Notes: generated by a model from the sequence alone, not told the origin. Counted from the stretch's first letter, positions 1 to 7,976 are shown. The stretch is 15,894 nt of DNA from JBOFDK01 sp051656485 (GCA_051656485.1 JBOGBZ010000232.1:1-15894), one strand, 5' to 3'. Numbers and translations are program-made.

Positions 1-43
1 ACTACTTGGTGATGACTGTGTAGTACTACCAAAAAATGTTTAA
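1..43 (+). CDS. C-terminal end of an upstream gene (possibly dnaE)
   Basis: Reading from base 2 there are 13 open codons (LLGDDCVVLPKNV) ending in TAA at 41-43. The rest lies outside the window. In many Clostridia the gene just before pfkA is dnaE (DNA polymerase III alpha), and a short beta-strand-like tail would fit its C-terminus, but 13 residues cannot identify it. No clear terminator hairpin separates it from pfkA. Confidence 0.35.
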   Translation, partial: LLGDDCVVLPKNV

Positions 44-69
44 GCATATTGCATTTTAAAAAGCTTTTC

Positions 70-98
70 TGTACAATAAAATACGATTAATATATAAT
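70..98 (+). promoter_or_regulatory. Predicted sigma-A promoter of pfkA
   Basis: A perfect -10 hexamer TATAAT (93-98) lies 17 bp after TGTACA (70-75), which matches the -35 consensus at 4 of 6 positions. The start site would be near 105, leaving a leader of about 110 nt. A second candidate nearer the gene is the extended -10 TGTTAAAAT at 145-153, but it has only a poor -35. Confidence 0.5.
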
Positions 99-215
99 GA
101 GATAGAAAACGACTATCAAAGAAATGTTTAAGAATTTTAAGATGTGTTAAAATTTAAACAAAAGTGAATTGAAGGTTATTCAAGTTAAAATATTTAACAA
201 CAGGGGGTTATACCT

Positions 216-1187
216 ATGAGCAAAAAAATTAACACAATTGGTGTATTAACAAGTGGTGGTGACGCACCAGGTATGAACGCTGCGATTCGTTCAGTTGTAA
301 GAACAGCGATTGCACGCGGGATTAAAGTAATGGGTATTCGTAAAGGATACAATGGGTTACTTACAGGCGATGTATTTGAAATGGATTCAAGAAGTGTATC
401 AGACATCATCCAAAGAGGTGGTACAATTCTTCAAACAGCAAGATGTAAAGAGTTCATGAAAGCTGAAGGGCAACAACGTGGAGCGGATATGTGTAAAGTA
501 TTCGGTATCGACGGTCTTGTTGTAATCGGTGGTGACGGTTCTTTCCAAGGCGCTGAGAAACTTGCGAACTTAGGAATCAATACAATCGGTGTACCAGGTA
601 CAATCGACTTAGATATCGCATGTACAGAATATACAATCGGTTTTGATACATCTGTTAACACAGCTATGGATGCGATCAATAAAATCCGTGATACTTCAAC
701 ATCTCACCAACGTTGTTCAATCGTAGAAGTAATGGGACGTAACGCAGGTTACATCGCATTATGGTGTGCGATCAATGCAGGTGCTGAAATCGTTCTTTTA
801 CCAGAAAAAGAAAGACCATCAGATGAAGAAATCATCAAAAAAATCATTGAAAACAAAAACAAAGGCAAAAAACATTGCTTAATCGTTGTTGCAGAAGGTG
901 TTGGCGGTTCAGAGCAACTTGCTAAGACAATCGAAAATGTAACAGGTATTGAGACACGTGCTACAATCCTTGGTCACCTTCAAAGAGGTGGTTCACCAAC
1001 TGCAGTAGATAGAATGCATGCATCAATGATGGGTGCTAAAGCAGTAGATTTACTTTGCGACGGTAAAGCTAAGCGCGTTGTATCATTCGTAGATGGTAAG
1101 TACGTAGATTACGATATCAACGAAGCCTTAAAAATGACAAAAGAAATCGACCCATACATGTACAACTTAAGCGACATTTTAAGCTAA
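216..1187 (+). CDS. pfkA: ATP-dependent 6-phosphofructokinase
   Basis: This cytoplasmic enzyme phosphorylates fructose 6-phosphate to fructose 1,6-bisphosphate, the committed step of glycolysis. The product is 323 aa, close to the usual length of about 320. Visible motifs are the ATP-site TSGGDAPGMNA (12-22), GGDGS (105-109), PGTIDLD (127-133, catalytic loop), RDTSTSHQR (158-166), MGRNAGY (173-179) and HLQRGGSPT near the C-terminus. Gly in GGDGS and Gly in PGTID indicate ATP use; PPi-dependent enzymes have GGDD and PKTID there. The usual catalytic-loop sequence is TIDND, so Leu replaces the Asn between the two Asp residues, while both Asp are kept (131 and 133). The start ATG is preceded by CAGGGGG at 201-207. 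pyk follows 138 bp later, so the two kinases of glycolysis sit side by side. Confidence 0.97.
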   Translation: MSKKINTIGVLTSGGDAPGMNAAIRSVVRTAIARGIKVMGIRKGYNGLLTGDVFEMDSRSVSDIIQRGGTILQTARCKEFMKAEGQQRGADMCKVFGIDGLVVIGGDGSFQGAEKLANLGINTIGVPGTIDLDIACTEYTIGFDTSVNTAMDAINKIRDTSTSHQRCSIVEVMGRNAGYIALWCAINAGAEIVLLPEKERPSDEEIIKKIIENKNKGKKHCLIVVAEGVGGSEQLAKTIENVTGIETRATILGHLQRGGSPTAVDRMHASMMGAKAVDLLCDGKAKRVVSFVDGKYVDYDINEALKMTKEIDPYMYNLSDILS

Positions 1188-1199
1188 GAAGTATAACAA

Positions 1200-1250
1200 G
1201 CTGTTCTCCTTATTTGCACCTAGGTGTAAATAAGAGAGCAGCTATTCTTT
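1200..1250 (+). terminator. Hairpin after pfkA, probable leaky terminator
   Basis: Bases 1200-1220 pair with 1223-1242 in a long stem with one bulge and two mismatch or wobble positions, centred on the perfect palindrome CACCTAGGTG. The following tract TATTCTTTG is only moderately T-rich. This suggests partial termination or mRNA 3'-end protection, with some read-through into pyk. Confidence 0.6.
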
Positions 1251-1325
1251 GAGAAAAAATTATCAGAAAAAAGTAGAATAAGTAAGGTTAAGATAGAAGT
1301 TTCTAAAAATAAGGGGGATTCTGTA

Positions 1326-3092
1326 ATGCGTAAAACAAAAATTATCAGCACATTAGGACCAAAAACAAGAGATATTGAGAGTATTAGACAAATTCTTGGG
1401 ACAGGAGCAGATGCGATTCGTATCAACTTCTCTCATGATGATCATATCATTCATGGTGCAACAGTAGAAAAAGTAAAGCAAGTAAGACAAGAAATGAATA
1501 AGCCAATACCACTTATTCTTGATACAAAAGGACCAGAGATTCGTACAGGTGTCATGAAAGATGATCAAGATGTACTTCTTCAAATTGGTGCGACATTCAC
1601 ACTTACAACAGAAGAAATCGAAGGGGATGAGAACCGCGTAAGTGTTACTTATAAGAACTTACCATTCGACCTTAAAAGAGGTAGTCGCATCCTTATTGAC
1701 GATGGTTTGATTGAACTTAAAGTAATGAATCTTACAAGCACAGAAGTAGAGTGTGTGGTAGCAAATGGTGGGGTACTCGGTTCAAGAAAAGGAATCAACA
1801 TTCCAGATGTATTTGTGAATCTTCCAGCACTTACAGATAAAGACTTGGCAGATATTAAATTTGGAGCAGAAGTAGGGTTTGACTACATAGCAGCATCATT
1901 TATCCGTTGTGCAAATGACGTTATCAAAATCCGTCAAGTACTTGAGACAAACGGTGGAAGCGATATCCAAATCATTGCTAAAATCGAAAACCGCGATGGT
2001 GTAAACAACATCGATGAGATTCTCCAAGTGGCAGATGCAATCATGGTTGCACGTGGGGATCTTGGTGTAGAAATCCCTGCGGAAGAAGTACCAGTGGTAC
2101 AAAAGATGCTTATCAAAAAAGCAAATGACATGGGCAAACCAGTTGTTACAGCAACACAAATGCTTGATTCAATGATCAGAAATCCAAGACCTACACGTGC
2201 GGAAGCAAGTGACGTAGCCAATGCGATTTTTGATGGTACATCAGCAATCATGCTTTCAGGAGAAACTGCAAAAGGGAGCTATCCTTTAGAAGCAATCCAA
2301 ATGATGGACCGTATTGCACGTACAGCAGAAGCAGCAAACACACAGTATCATTTACCAATGTCTACATTTGATGTGAAACTCAGTATGACAAATGCGATGA
2401 GTCATGCGACATGTAGCACAGCAAAAGAATTAGGGGCAGCAGCAATCGTGACTATTACAAAGTCAGGACACACAGCACGTGCCGTATCTAAGTTTAAGCC
2501 ACAATGTCCAATTGCAGCATGTACTACAGATGAACGCGTACAACGCCAATTAAACCTTGTATGGGGATGTACACCAATTCTTATTTCTTTTGAAGATGAA
2601 AGCACTACAGATGAAGTTTTCGCAAATGCCATTGAAAAGACAGAAGAATTAGGCTTTGCAAAGCAAGGAGATGTAGTAGTCTTAACAGCAGGCGTACCAG
2701 TAGGTGTTACAGGTACAACGAATATTCTTAAAGTACAGTATGTAGGAAACGTTCTTGCATGCGGTAAAGGCTACGGTAAAACATCAGTAACAGGTAAAGC
2801 GACTGTTGTCAAAGTCCTAGAAGAAGCAGAGAAGTACTTCAAAAAAGGCGATATTTTAGTGACACATAAGACAGATAATACTTTCTTACCCTATATGAAA
2901 AAAGCAAGTGCTATTGTTGTAGCAGATAGCACATCAGAAGGAAGTAATCATGCAGCAATCGTAGGAAGAACATTAGAAATACCAGTTATTATTGGTGCAA
3001 AAAACATTGTAGAAAGCGTACGTAACGCGACGATCATCACAGTAGATAGTGAAAAAGGTCATGTCTATAATGGAGCAAGTGAAGCGAAATAA
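1326..3092 (+). CDS. pyk: Pyruvate kinase with extra C-terminal PEP-utilizer domain
   Basis: Pyruvate kinase converts PEP and ADP to pyruvate and ATP, the last step of glycolysis, in the cytoplasm. The product is 588 aa, about 110 longer than the E. coli type. The core runs from 1 to about 475: RINFSHD (32-38), DTKGPEIRTG (66-75, followed by the B domain), the signature IIAKIEN with catalytic Lys219 and metal ligand Glu221, VARGDLGVEIP (241-251), and TATQMLDSM (276-284). Residues about 500-585 form a swivelling PEP-utilizer-like domain with SEGSNHAAIVG (537-547), where His542 sits at the position of the phospho-His of PPDK-type domains. Such extensions are known in Bacillus and Clostridia pyruvate kinases, where the enzyme remains an ordinary PK. 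The start is supported by AAGGGGGA at 1311-1318. It lies 138 bp after pfkA, and a weak promoter in between cannot be excluded. Confidence 0.97.
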   Translation: MRKTKIISTLGPKTRDIESIRQILGTGADAIRINFSHDDHIIHGATVEKVKQVRQEMNKPIPLILDTKGPEIRTGVMKDDQDVLLQIGATFTLTTEEIEGDENRVSVTYKNLPFDLKRGSRILIDDGLIELKVMNLTSTEVECVVANGGVLGSRKGINIPDVFVNLPALTDKDLADIKFGAEVGFDYIAASFIRCANDVIKIRQVLETNGGSDIQIIAKIENRDGVNNIDEILQVADAIMVARGDLGVEIPAEEVPVVQKMLIKKANDMGKPVVTATQMLDSMIRNPRPTRAEASDVANAIFDGTSAIMLSGETAKGSYPLEAIQMMDRIARTAEAANTQYHLPMSTFDVKLSMTNAMSHATCSTAKELGAAAIVTITKSGHTARAVSKFKPQCPIAACTTDERVQRQLNLVWGCTPILISFEDESTTDEVFANAIEKTEELGFAKQGDVVVLTAGVPVGVTGTTNILKVQYVGNVLACGKGYGKTSVTGKATVVKVLEEAEKYFKKGDILVTHKTDNTFLPYMKKASAIVVADSTSEGSNHAAIVGRTLEIPVIIGAKNIVESVRNATIITVDSEKGHVYNGASEAK

Positions 3093-3109
3093 TCCATAAA
3101 AAAATGGGT

Positions 3110-3163
3110 AAAGGGATATTGCATGATTAACGGGAGTCGTTAGTTGTGGAATGTCCCTTTTTT
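3110..3163 (+). terminator. Rho-independent terminator of pyk
   Basis: AAAGGGA (3110-3116) pairs with TCCCTTT (3154-3160). An inner stem, TTAACG with CGTTAG, stacks inside it, and the outer stem runs into six consecutive T (3158-3163). It starts 17 bp after the pyk stop codon and closes the glycolytic unit. Confidence 0.75.
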
Positions 3164-3228
3164 AAGTGCATTTGCATAAAAAACTGAGTAAAAGTAAACA
3201 TTTATAGTAGTAAAGTGTAAAATTTAAA

Positions 3229-3243
3229 ATATGTGTGACATAT
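3229..3243. promoter_or_regulatory. Inverted repeat upstream of the ktr promoter, possible operator
   Basis: The perfect 6-3-6 palindrome ATATGT-GTG-ACATAT ends 7 bp before the predicted -35 box of ktrB. Its position fits an activator or repressor site. AT-rich short palindromes also occur by chance, and the binding protein is unknown. Confidence 0.3.
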
Positions 3244-3250
3244 GTAAACT

Positions 3251-3279
3251 TTGTATTCGCATATAAGATGTGATATAAT
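3251..3279 (+). promoter_or_regulatory. Predicted promoter of the ktrBA operon
   Basis: TTGTAT (3251-3256) is followed, after 17 bp, by a perfect TATAAT (3274-3279). The TG at 3271-3272 adds an extended -10 element, which can compensate for the weak -35. The start codon of ktrB is 50 bp downstream. Confidence 0.65.
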
Positions 3280-3328
3280 ACTAATCAGTTTTTAAAAAAT
3301 AATAGCGATGATGTAGGGAGAGAAAAAA

Positions 3329-4735
3329 ATGAATAGCCAGACTGAATCACGTAGTATCTTTAAGACGACGCTTGGGCCATCGCAGATCTTAGTAGTGGGG
3401 TTTATGGTAGTGATTGCCATCGCAACGCTTTTACTGATGCTGCCCATTAGTTCCCAAAGTGGCGAATACACAAGTCTTATCGATGCGTTTTTTACATCCA
3501 CTTCAGCTGTATGTGTAACAGGGCTTGTGGTAGTAAATACTCTAGAACATTGGTCATTATTTGGAAAGACGGTCATTCTCATGTGTATCCAAATAGGCGG
3601 GCTAGGGTTTATGAGTCTTGTAAGTATGATTTTGATTATACTAGGCAGAAAAATTACTTTAAAAAATAGACTTCTTATGCAGGAGGCTTTGAATTTTAAT
3701 ACAACAGCCGGGATTGTACGATTTACAAAAATGATTGTTCAATTAACCTTTTTAGTAGAAGGGATAGGGGCGCTTTTATTATCTTTTGTATTTGTACCAG
3801 AGCACGGCTTTTTAAAAGGGATAGGGTATTCGGTATTCCATGCCATATCAGCTTTTTGTAATGCAGGCTTTGACTTAGTAGGGGGCAATAGCCTAACGCC
3901 ATACGTAGGGAATGGAGTCGTTAACTTTACGGTAATGGCACTCGTTATATGTGGGGGTCTAGGCTTTACGGTATGGGTAGATACTTACAATGCCATCAAG
4001 ATTAAACGTGAATCAGCAGAGCATTTTACTTGGCGACAAGCCTTCTATAAAATGTCACTCCATTCAAAACTTGTATGGATTATCACTTTGGCACTCATTA
4101 TAGGTGGGTTTATCTTCTTCTTTGTAGTAGAGTATACCAATCCGTATACATTTGGAGACTTAACCTTTAAAGAGAAGCTTTATGCTGCTATGTTCCAGTC
4201 GGTTTCACCGCGTACGGCAGGATTTAATACAGTGACGTTACCAGCACTTAGATTGCCATCAAAACTCATGACAATGATTCTGATGTTTATAGGAGGGTCA
4301 CCAGCAGGTACAGCAGGTGGTATTAAGACTGTAACCATCGGTGTACTTATATTATGTGCATTATCCAGTTTGAAAGGTAAAGAGCAGACAGTTGCTTTCA
4401 AGAGAACTATTCCAAACCGTGTAATCATGCGTGCGTTAACCGTTATTATGCTTGGTGTTACAGCAGTTGTCGTTATGCTTATGATTCTGACAGTGACAGA
4501 AGATGTAGGGTTTGTAGATCTTTTATTTGAAGTGGTATCAGCCTTTGGTACAGTAGGCTTGACCTTAGGGATTACCAGTCAGTTATCGGTTATCGGTAAA
4601 ATCATTATTATCATCCTGATGTTTATAGGTCGATTAGGACCTATCACCATGGGGGTTGCACTTGTTGTTAGACAGCGTAAAATGACTGAAAAAGGTAGTA
4701 TTCAATATCCAGAAGAAAAGATATTAGTAGGATAA
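3329..4735 (+). CDS. ktrB: K+ uptake channel subunit, KtrB/TrkH family
   Basis: This is the integral-membrane pore subunit of a Ktr-type potassium uptake system. At 468 aa it has the length of KtrB/TrkH proteins. All four pore-loop selectivity-filter segments are visible with their key glycines: AVCVTGL (G65), AFCNAGF (G180), SPRTAGFN (G298) and AFGTVGLT (G410). The gating intramembrane loop is GGSPAGTAGGIKT (322-334), and the conserved Arg of the last repeat is R435 (FIGRLGPIT). Many hydrophobic segments between these agree with the four-fold M1-P-M2 architecture. The start codon follows AGGGAGAG at 3315-3322. It is followed 15 bp later by ktrA, the cytoplasmic regulator of the same transporter. 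The Ktr rather than Trk name rests on the small adjacent RCK partner and on the taxon. Confidence 0.93.
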   Translation: MNSQTESRSIFKTTLGPSQILVVGFMVVIAIATLLLMLPISSQSGEYTSLIDAFFTSTSAVCVTGLVVVNTLEHWSLFGKTVILMCIQIGGLGFMSLVSMILIILGRKITLKNRLLMQEALNFNTTAGIVRFTKMIVQLTFLVEGIGALLLSFVFVPEHGFLKGIGYSVFHAISAFCNAGFDLVGGNSLTPYVGNGVVNFTVMALVICGGLGFTVWVDTYNAIKIKRESAEHFTWRQAFYKMSLHSKLVWIITLALIIGGFIFFFVVEYTNPYTFGDLTFKEKLYAAMFQSVSPRTAGFNTVTLPALRLPSKLMTMILMFIGGSPAGTAGGIKTVTIGVLILCALSSLKGKEQTVAFKRTIPNRVIMRALTVIMLGVTAVVVMLMILTVTEDVGFVDLLFEVVSAFGTVGLTLGITSQLSVIGKIIIIILMFIGRLGPITMGVALVVRQRKMTEKGSIQYPEEKILVG

Positions 4736-4750
4736 AAGGAGCATAGAAAA

Positions 4751-5416
4751 ATGAAAACAAAGCAATTTGTTATATTTGGATTAGGTAGATTTGGGATTAG
4801 CTTAGGAACTACACTTGCAGAAGCAGGCTATGAAGTAATGGTAGTTGATAAAGACGAAGAAAAGATTCAAGAGATTGCATCAGTTGTAACCCATGCAGTG
4901 CAAGCAGATGCTGCGGATATAGATACCCTTAAGTCATTAGGGATCAGAAACTTTGATGTGGCAGTCGTAGCTATCGGAAAAGATATCCAATCAAGTATTA
5001 TGACTACGCTTTTACTAAAAGAATTAGGCATTCCTTATGTTGTAGCAAAAGCAAGTAGTGAGATTCATGAGCGTGTACTTAAGAAGATCGGGGCAGACCG
5101 TATCATCCTTCCAGAACAAGAAATGGGTATGCGTATCGCCACCAACCTTATCTCTGGTAATATACTTGACTATATCCAACTATCTTCAGAGTTTAGCATT
5201 ATAGAGATTGCTATCTTACCTGAATGGAAGAACAGAAGCATCATCGACATCGACCCACGAGGCAAATACGGCATCAATATCATCGCAGTACAACGCTTTG
5301 GTAAGATTGATATCTCACCAGCGCCAAACTATGTACTGGAACAAGATGACTTACTTGTAGTCGTAGGAAGCAACAAACAACTTCAAGCAGTAGAGGCAAA
5401 GAGACATGGTAAATAA
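4751..5416 (+). CDS. ktrA: K+ uptake regulatory subunit, KtrA/TrkA (RCK domains)
   Basis: This is the cytoplasmic gating ring subunit that binds nucleotides and controls the KtrB pore. At 221 aa it matches KtrA (one RCK_N plus one RCK_C) and not the duplicated, roughly 450-aa TrkA of Proteobacteria. RCK_N covers about 4-118, with the Rossmann motif GLGRFG (10-15) and the acidic residue Asp33 at the end of the second strand (VVDKD). RCK_C covers about 138-215. In other Firmicutes this C-terminal domain binds c-di-AMP, which is known for the family and not visible here. The start has AAAGGAG at 4735-4741, just overlapping the ktrB stop codon. It overlaps the next gene by 11 bp, so translation of the pair is probably coupled. 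Confidence 0.93.
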   Translation: MKTKQFVIFGLGRFGISLGTTLAEAGYEVMVVDKDEEKIQEIASVVTHAVQADAADIDTLKSLGIRNFDVAVVAIGKDIQSSIMTTLLLKELGIPYVVAKASSEIHERVLKKIGADRIILPEQEMGMRIATNLISGNILDYIQLSSEFSIIEIAILPEWKNRSIIDIDPRGKYGINIIAVQRFGKIDISPAPNYVLEQDDLLVVVGSNKQLQAVEAKRHGK

Positions 5417-6200
5417 AAGCATTACAAGCACGTCAAATCCCCTTATCAAAAAGATAAGCTTACTTCAAACGAAGAAGTCGGCTAGAAAAAAAGAAAATAC
5501 ATTTGTTATTGAGGGGTTACGTGGGGTGAATGAAATCCCGAATGTGACGTGGATTAAAGAACTTATTGTGAGTGAGCAGGTGAATGTAGATGAAATCACA
5601 CTGGCGGTAGAGGAGATCATCACTGTGCCAGAAGATGTGTATAAGCATATAAGTGATACCAAATCACCACAAGGGGTGCTGGCAACAGTAGCAATGTGCC
5701 ACCAAACATTAGAAGAAATCAATGTACAAAAAGACGGGTTTTATATGGTACTTGAGAATGTACAAGACCCTGGAAATCTAGGAACGATTATTCGTACGGC
5801 ATATGGTTTCGGTGTAGATGCCATCTTCCTGACAAAAGGATGTGTGGACGTATATAATCCAAAGACTATACGTTCCACTATGGGTGCCTTACTTCATCTG
5901 CCAATAGTGATTGATCTAGAGATTGAGGAAATCATCGGGTGGTTTAAGCAGCATGATATACCACTTTATGCCACAGACTTAGCAGAGTCTAAACCAGTAG
6001 CAGACTATGTGCTTACAGGTGGCGTAGGGATTGCTATCGGTAATGAAGCCAATGGTATATCTGAGACACTTAGACAAGGTAGCGATTATAAGATGCGTAT
6101 ACCTATGCCAGGTGGCCTTGAATCCCTTAATGCATCTATCGCAGGATCCATTTGTATGTATGAAGTGATGCGACAAAGACAAACATCTATTGACAAATAG
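5406..6200 (+). CDS. SpoU/TrmH-family RNA 2'-O-methyltransferase
   Basis: This is an S-adenosylmethionine-dependent methyltransferase that places a methyl group on a ribose 2'-OH, probably in 23S rRNA. At 264 aa it has the two expected parts. The N-terminal substrate-binding domain (about 5-100) opens with TSTSNPLIKKISLL. The C-terminal trefoil-knot domain holds motif 1 (ENVQDPGNLGTIIRTA, 117-132, with Asn124 and Arg130), motif 2 (AIGNEANGIS, 210-219) and motif 3 (IPMPGGLESLNASIAGS, 232-248). The exact target nucleotide cannot be told from sequence. It begins inside the end of ktrA (11-bp overlap), with AGAGG at 5391-5395 as ribosome site, and so depends on the ktr transcript. The asnS promoter -35 box lies inside its last codons. 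Confidence 0.92.
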   Translation: MVNKSITSTSNPLIKKISLLQTKKSARKKENTFVIEGLRGVNEIPNVTWIKELIVSEQVNVDEITLAVEEIITVPEDVYKHISDTKSPQGVLATVAMCHQTLEEINVQKDGFYMVLENVQDPGNLGTIIRTAYGFGVDAIFLTKGCVDVYNPKTIRSTMGALLHLPIVIDLEIEEIIGWFKQHDIPLYATDLAESKPVADYVLTGGVGIAIGNEANGISETLRQGSDYKMRIPMPGGLESLNASIAGSICMYEVMRQRQTSIDK

Positions 6201-6218
6201 AGAAGTATTCACTATAAT
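6190..6218 (+). promoter_or_regulatory. Consensus sigma-A promoter for the asnS T-box leader
   Basis: TTGACA (6190-6195) and TATAAT (6213-6218) are both perfect and exactly 17 bp apart. The -35 box overlaps the end of the methyltransferase gene. Transcription should start near 6225, just before the T-box stem I. Such a strong promoter fits a unit controlled by conditional termination and not by initiation. Confidence 0.9.
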
Positions 6219-6227
6219 TTTAATCAT

Positions 6228-6505
6228 TAAAACATCATACCTTAAAAGACGATGAAAAGAAGAGTAGTTAATGATAGCGTTCACAGAGAGCCAATGGTGG
6301 TGGGAATTTGGCAACAAGTCATTAGTGAAGAACATCTTGGAGTAGCTAACCGAAAAGCAATGAGTAGGCTTAGACGGGTCTAGACCGTTATATCTAGCGT
6401 ATATTAGTTGATATACTGAATGGAAGGTGGGCTGAGTGATCAGTCAACTAGGGTGGTACCGCGGAATAATATCCGTCCCTATCTTTGGATAGGGGCGGTT
6501 TTTTT
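6228..6505 (+). promoter_or_regulatory. T-box riboswitch, asparagine (AAC) specifier
   Basis: The leader RNA reads the charging state of tRNA-Asn and lets transcription continue into asnS when uncharged tRNA binds. Visible parts in order are the stem I entry with GAAGAGTAG near 6256-6264, the stem I apical region (GGTGGTGGGAATTTGGC, about 6296-6312), the specifier side GGAGTAGCT-AAC-CGAA with AAC at 6348-6350, the invariant T-box AGGGTGGTACCGCGG (6450-6464), and the terminator stem. The AAC codon agrees with the downstream asparaginyl-tRNA synthetase. The bulge that binds the tRNA acceptor end reads TGGT. Helix boundaries and the specifier are read by eye from the family pattern. Confidence 0.92.
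6473..6505 (+). terminator. Conditional terminator of the asnS T-box
   Basis: CCGTCCCTATC (6473-6483) pairs with GATAGGGGCGG (6488-6498) around a 4-nt loop, followed by seven T (6499-6505). It is mutually exclusive with the antiterminator, which uses the T-box sequence immediately upstream. Confidence 0.92.
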
Positions 6506-6568
6506 ATTGCTTCATTCCAGTATAAAAACAAACCAAATTTAAAAAAATAGATCAAAGGAGTGAACAGT

Positions 6569-7960
6569 ATGGAAACAACATCAATCAGACACCTCTATGA
6601 AGTAGGTGGCAAATTAGACACAGCTACATTAACAGTAGCAGGTTGGGTAAGAACAGTTAGAGATTCAAAAACATTTGGATTTATCGAATTAAACGATGGT
6701 ACATTCTTCAAGAGTGTACAAATCGTATTTGGTGATGAACTTGCAAACTTCAAAGAGATTGCAAAACTTGGCGTAGGTGCATCAATCATCGTAACAGGTG
6801 AAGTAGTCCTTACACCAAACCAAAAGCAAGCATTTGAAATCAAAGCAACAGAAGTAGTAGTAGAAGGCACATGTCCTCCAGAGTACCCACTTCAAAAGAA
6901 ACGTCACTCATTTGAGTTCTTAAGACAAATCGCATACCTTCGCCCAAGAACAAACACATTTGCAGCAGTATTCCGTGTACGTTCTTTAGCAGCTTACGCG
7001 ATTCACAAGTTCTTCCAAGAAAGAAACTTCGTGTACGCACACACACCACTTATTACAGCAAGTGACTGTGAAGGTGCAGGCGAAATGTTCCGCGTAACGA
7101 CATTAGATCCTAAAAACCCTAAGTTAGACGAGGAAGGCAATGTAGACTTCAAAGAAGACTTCTTTGGTAAGATGGCAAACCTTACAGTAAGTGGTCAGCT
7201 TTCAGCAGAGACATTCGCTATGGCATTCAGAGATGTCTACACATTCGGACCAACATTTAGAGCGGAAAACTCAAACACACCAAAGCATGCAGCTGAGTTC
7301 TGGATGATCGAGCCAGAGATTGCATTTGCAGACTTAGAAGACGATATGCGTCTTGCAGAAGATATGGTGAAATTCGTCATGGCATATGTACTTGAGCATG
7401 CCAAAGAAGAGATGGCATTCTTCAACCAATTCGTAGATAAAGGCATTATCGAAAGATTAGAAGCAATCGTAGCAGCAGATTTCGGTCGTGTAACATACAC
7501 AGATGCTATCGAAATCTTAAAGAATGCAGATAGAGAATTCGAATACCCAGTATTCTGGGGATGTGACCTTCAGACAGAGCATGAGAGATACCTTTCAGAA
7601 GAGCACTTCAAGAAACCAGTATTCGTAACAGATTATCCAAAAGAAATCAAAGCATTCTACATGAGAATGAATGATGATAAGAAAACAGTAGCAGCTATGG
7701 ACCTTCTCGTACCAGGTATTGGTGAGCTTATCGGTGGTAGCCAAAGAGAGGAAAGACTTGACGTTCTCCTTGAGAGAATGGCAGAGCTTGGCCTTTCAGA
7801 GGAAGACTACTGGTGGTACCTAGACCTTAGAAGATTCGGTGGTACACGTCATGCAGGATTCGGACTTGGTTTCGAGCGTCTGATTATGTACTTAACAGGT
7901 ATGACAAACATCAGAGACGTTATTCCATTCCCACGTACAACTGGGTCAGCTGATTTCTAG
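6569..7960 (+). CDS. asnS: Asparaginyl-tRNA synthetase
   Basis: This class II aminoacyl-tRNA synthetase attaches asparagine to tRNA-Asn in the cytoplasm. With the start at the ATG of 6569 it is 463 aa, the usual bacterial AsnRS length. The upstream in-frame GTG at 6560 overlaps the ribosome site AAAGGAG (6554-6560) and was not used. An N-terminal OB-fold anticodon-binding domain covers about 15-105 (LTVAGWVRTVRDSKTFGFIELNDG begins it). Class II motif 2 is FGPTFRAENSNTPKHAAEF (226-244) and motif 3 is GFGLGFERLIMYLTG (430-444, with Arg437). The AAC T-box ahead of it settles AsnRS over AspRS. Having this enzyme means Asn-tRNA can be made directly, without the Asp-tRNA amidation route. It is transcribed alone between the T-box and the strong terminator at 7977. 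Confidence 0.97.
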   Translation: METTSIRHLYEVGGKLDTATLTVAGWVRTVRDSKTFGFIELNDGTFFKSVQIVFGDELANFKEIAKLGVGASIIVTGEVVLTPNQKQAFEIKATEVVVEGTCPPEYPLQKKRHSFEFLRQIAYLRPRTNTFAAVFRVRSLAAYAIHKFFQERNFVYAHTPLITASDCEGAGEMFRVTTLDPKNPKLDEEGNVDFKEDFFGKMANLTVSGQLSAETFAMAFRDVYTFGPTFRAENSNTPKHAAEFWMIEPEIAFADLEDDMRLAEDMVKFVMAYVLEHAKEEMAFFNQFVDKGIIERLEAIVAADFGRVTYTDAIEILKNADREFEYPVFWGCDLQTEHERYLSEEHFKKPVFVTDYPKEIKAFYMRMNDDKKTVAAMDLLVPGIGELIGGSQREERLDVLLERMAELGLSEEDYWWYLDLRRFGGTRHAGFGLGFERLIMYLTGMTNIRDVIPFPRTTGSADF

Positions 7961-7976
7961 GATAGAGGTAAAGATT

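Noticed and set aside
34..132. 11-bp direct repeat AAATGTTTAAG at 34-44 and 122-132 before pfkA
   Set aside because: It is short and AT-rich with no dyad, and the first copy lies over the stop codon of the upstream gene. Chance is a good explanation.
1353..2632. Several open frames on the - strand under pyk, pfkA, ktrB and asnS
   Set aside because: They overlap strongly conserved genes in shadow frames, have no ribosome sites, and give low-complexity proteins without recognisable domains.
3164..3328. Riboswitch (ydaO/c-di-AMP type) upstream of ktrB
   Set aside because: The predicted leader is only about 45 nt and the preceding region lacks the conserved riboswitch blocks or a terminator hairpin near the start codon.
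6560..6568. GTG start for asnS at 6560 giving three extra residues
   Set aside because: The GTG overlaps the ribosome site AAAGGAG itself. The ATG at 6569 is spaced correctly.
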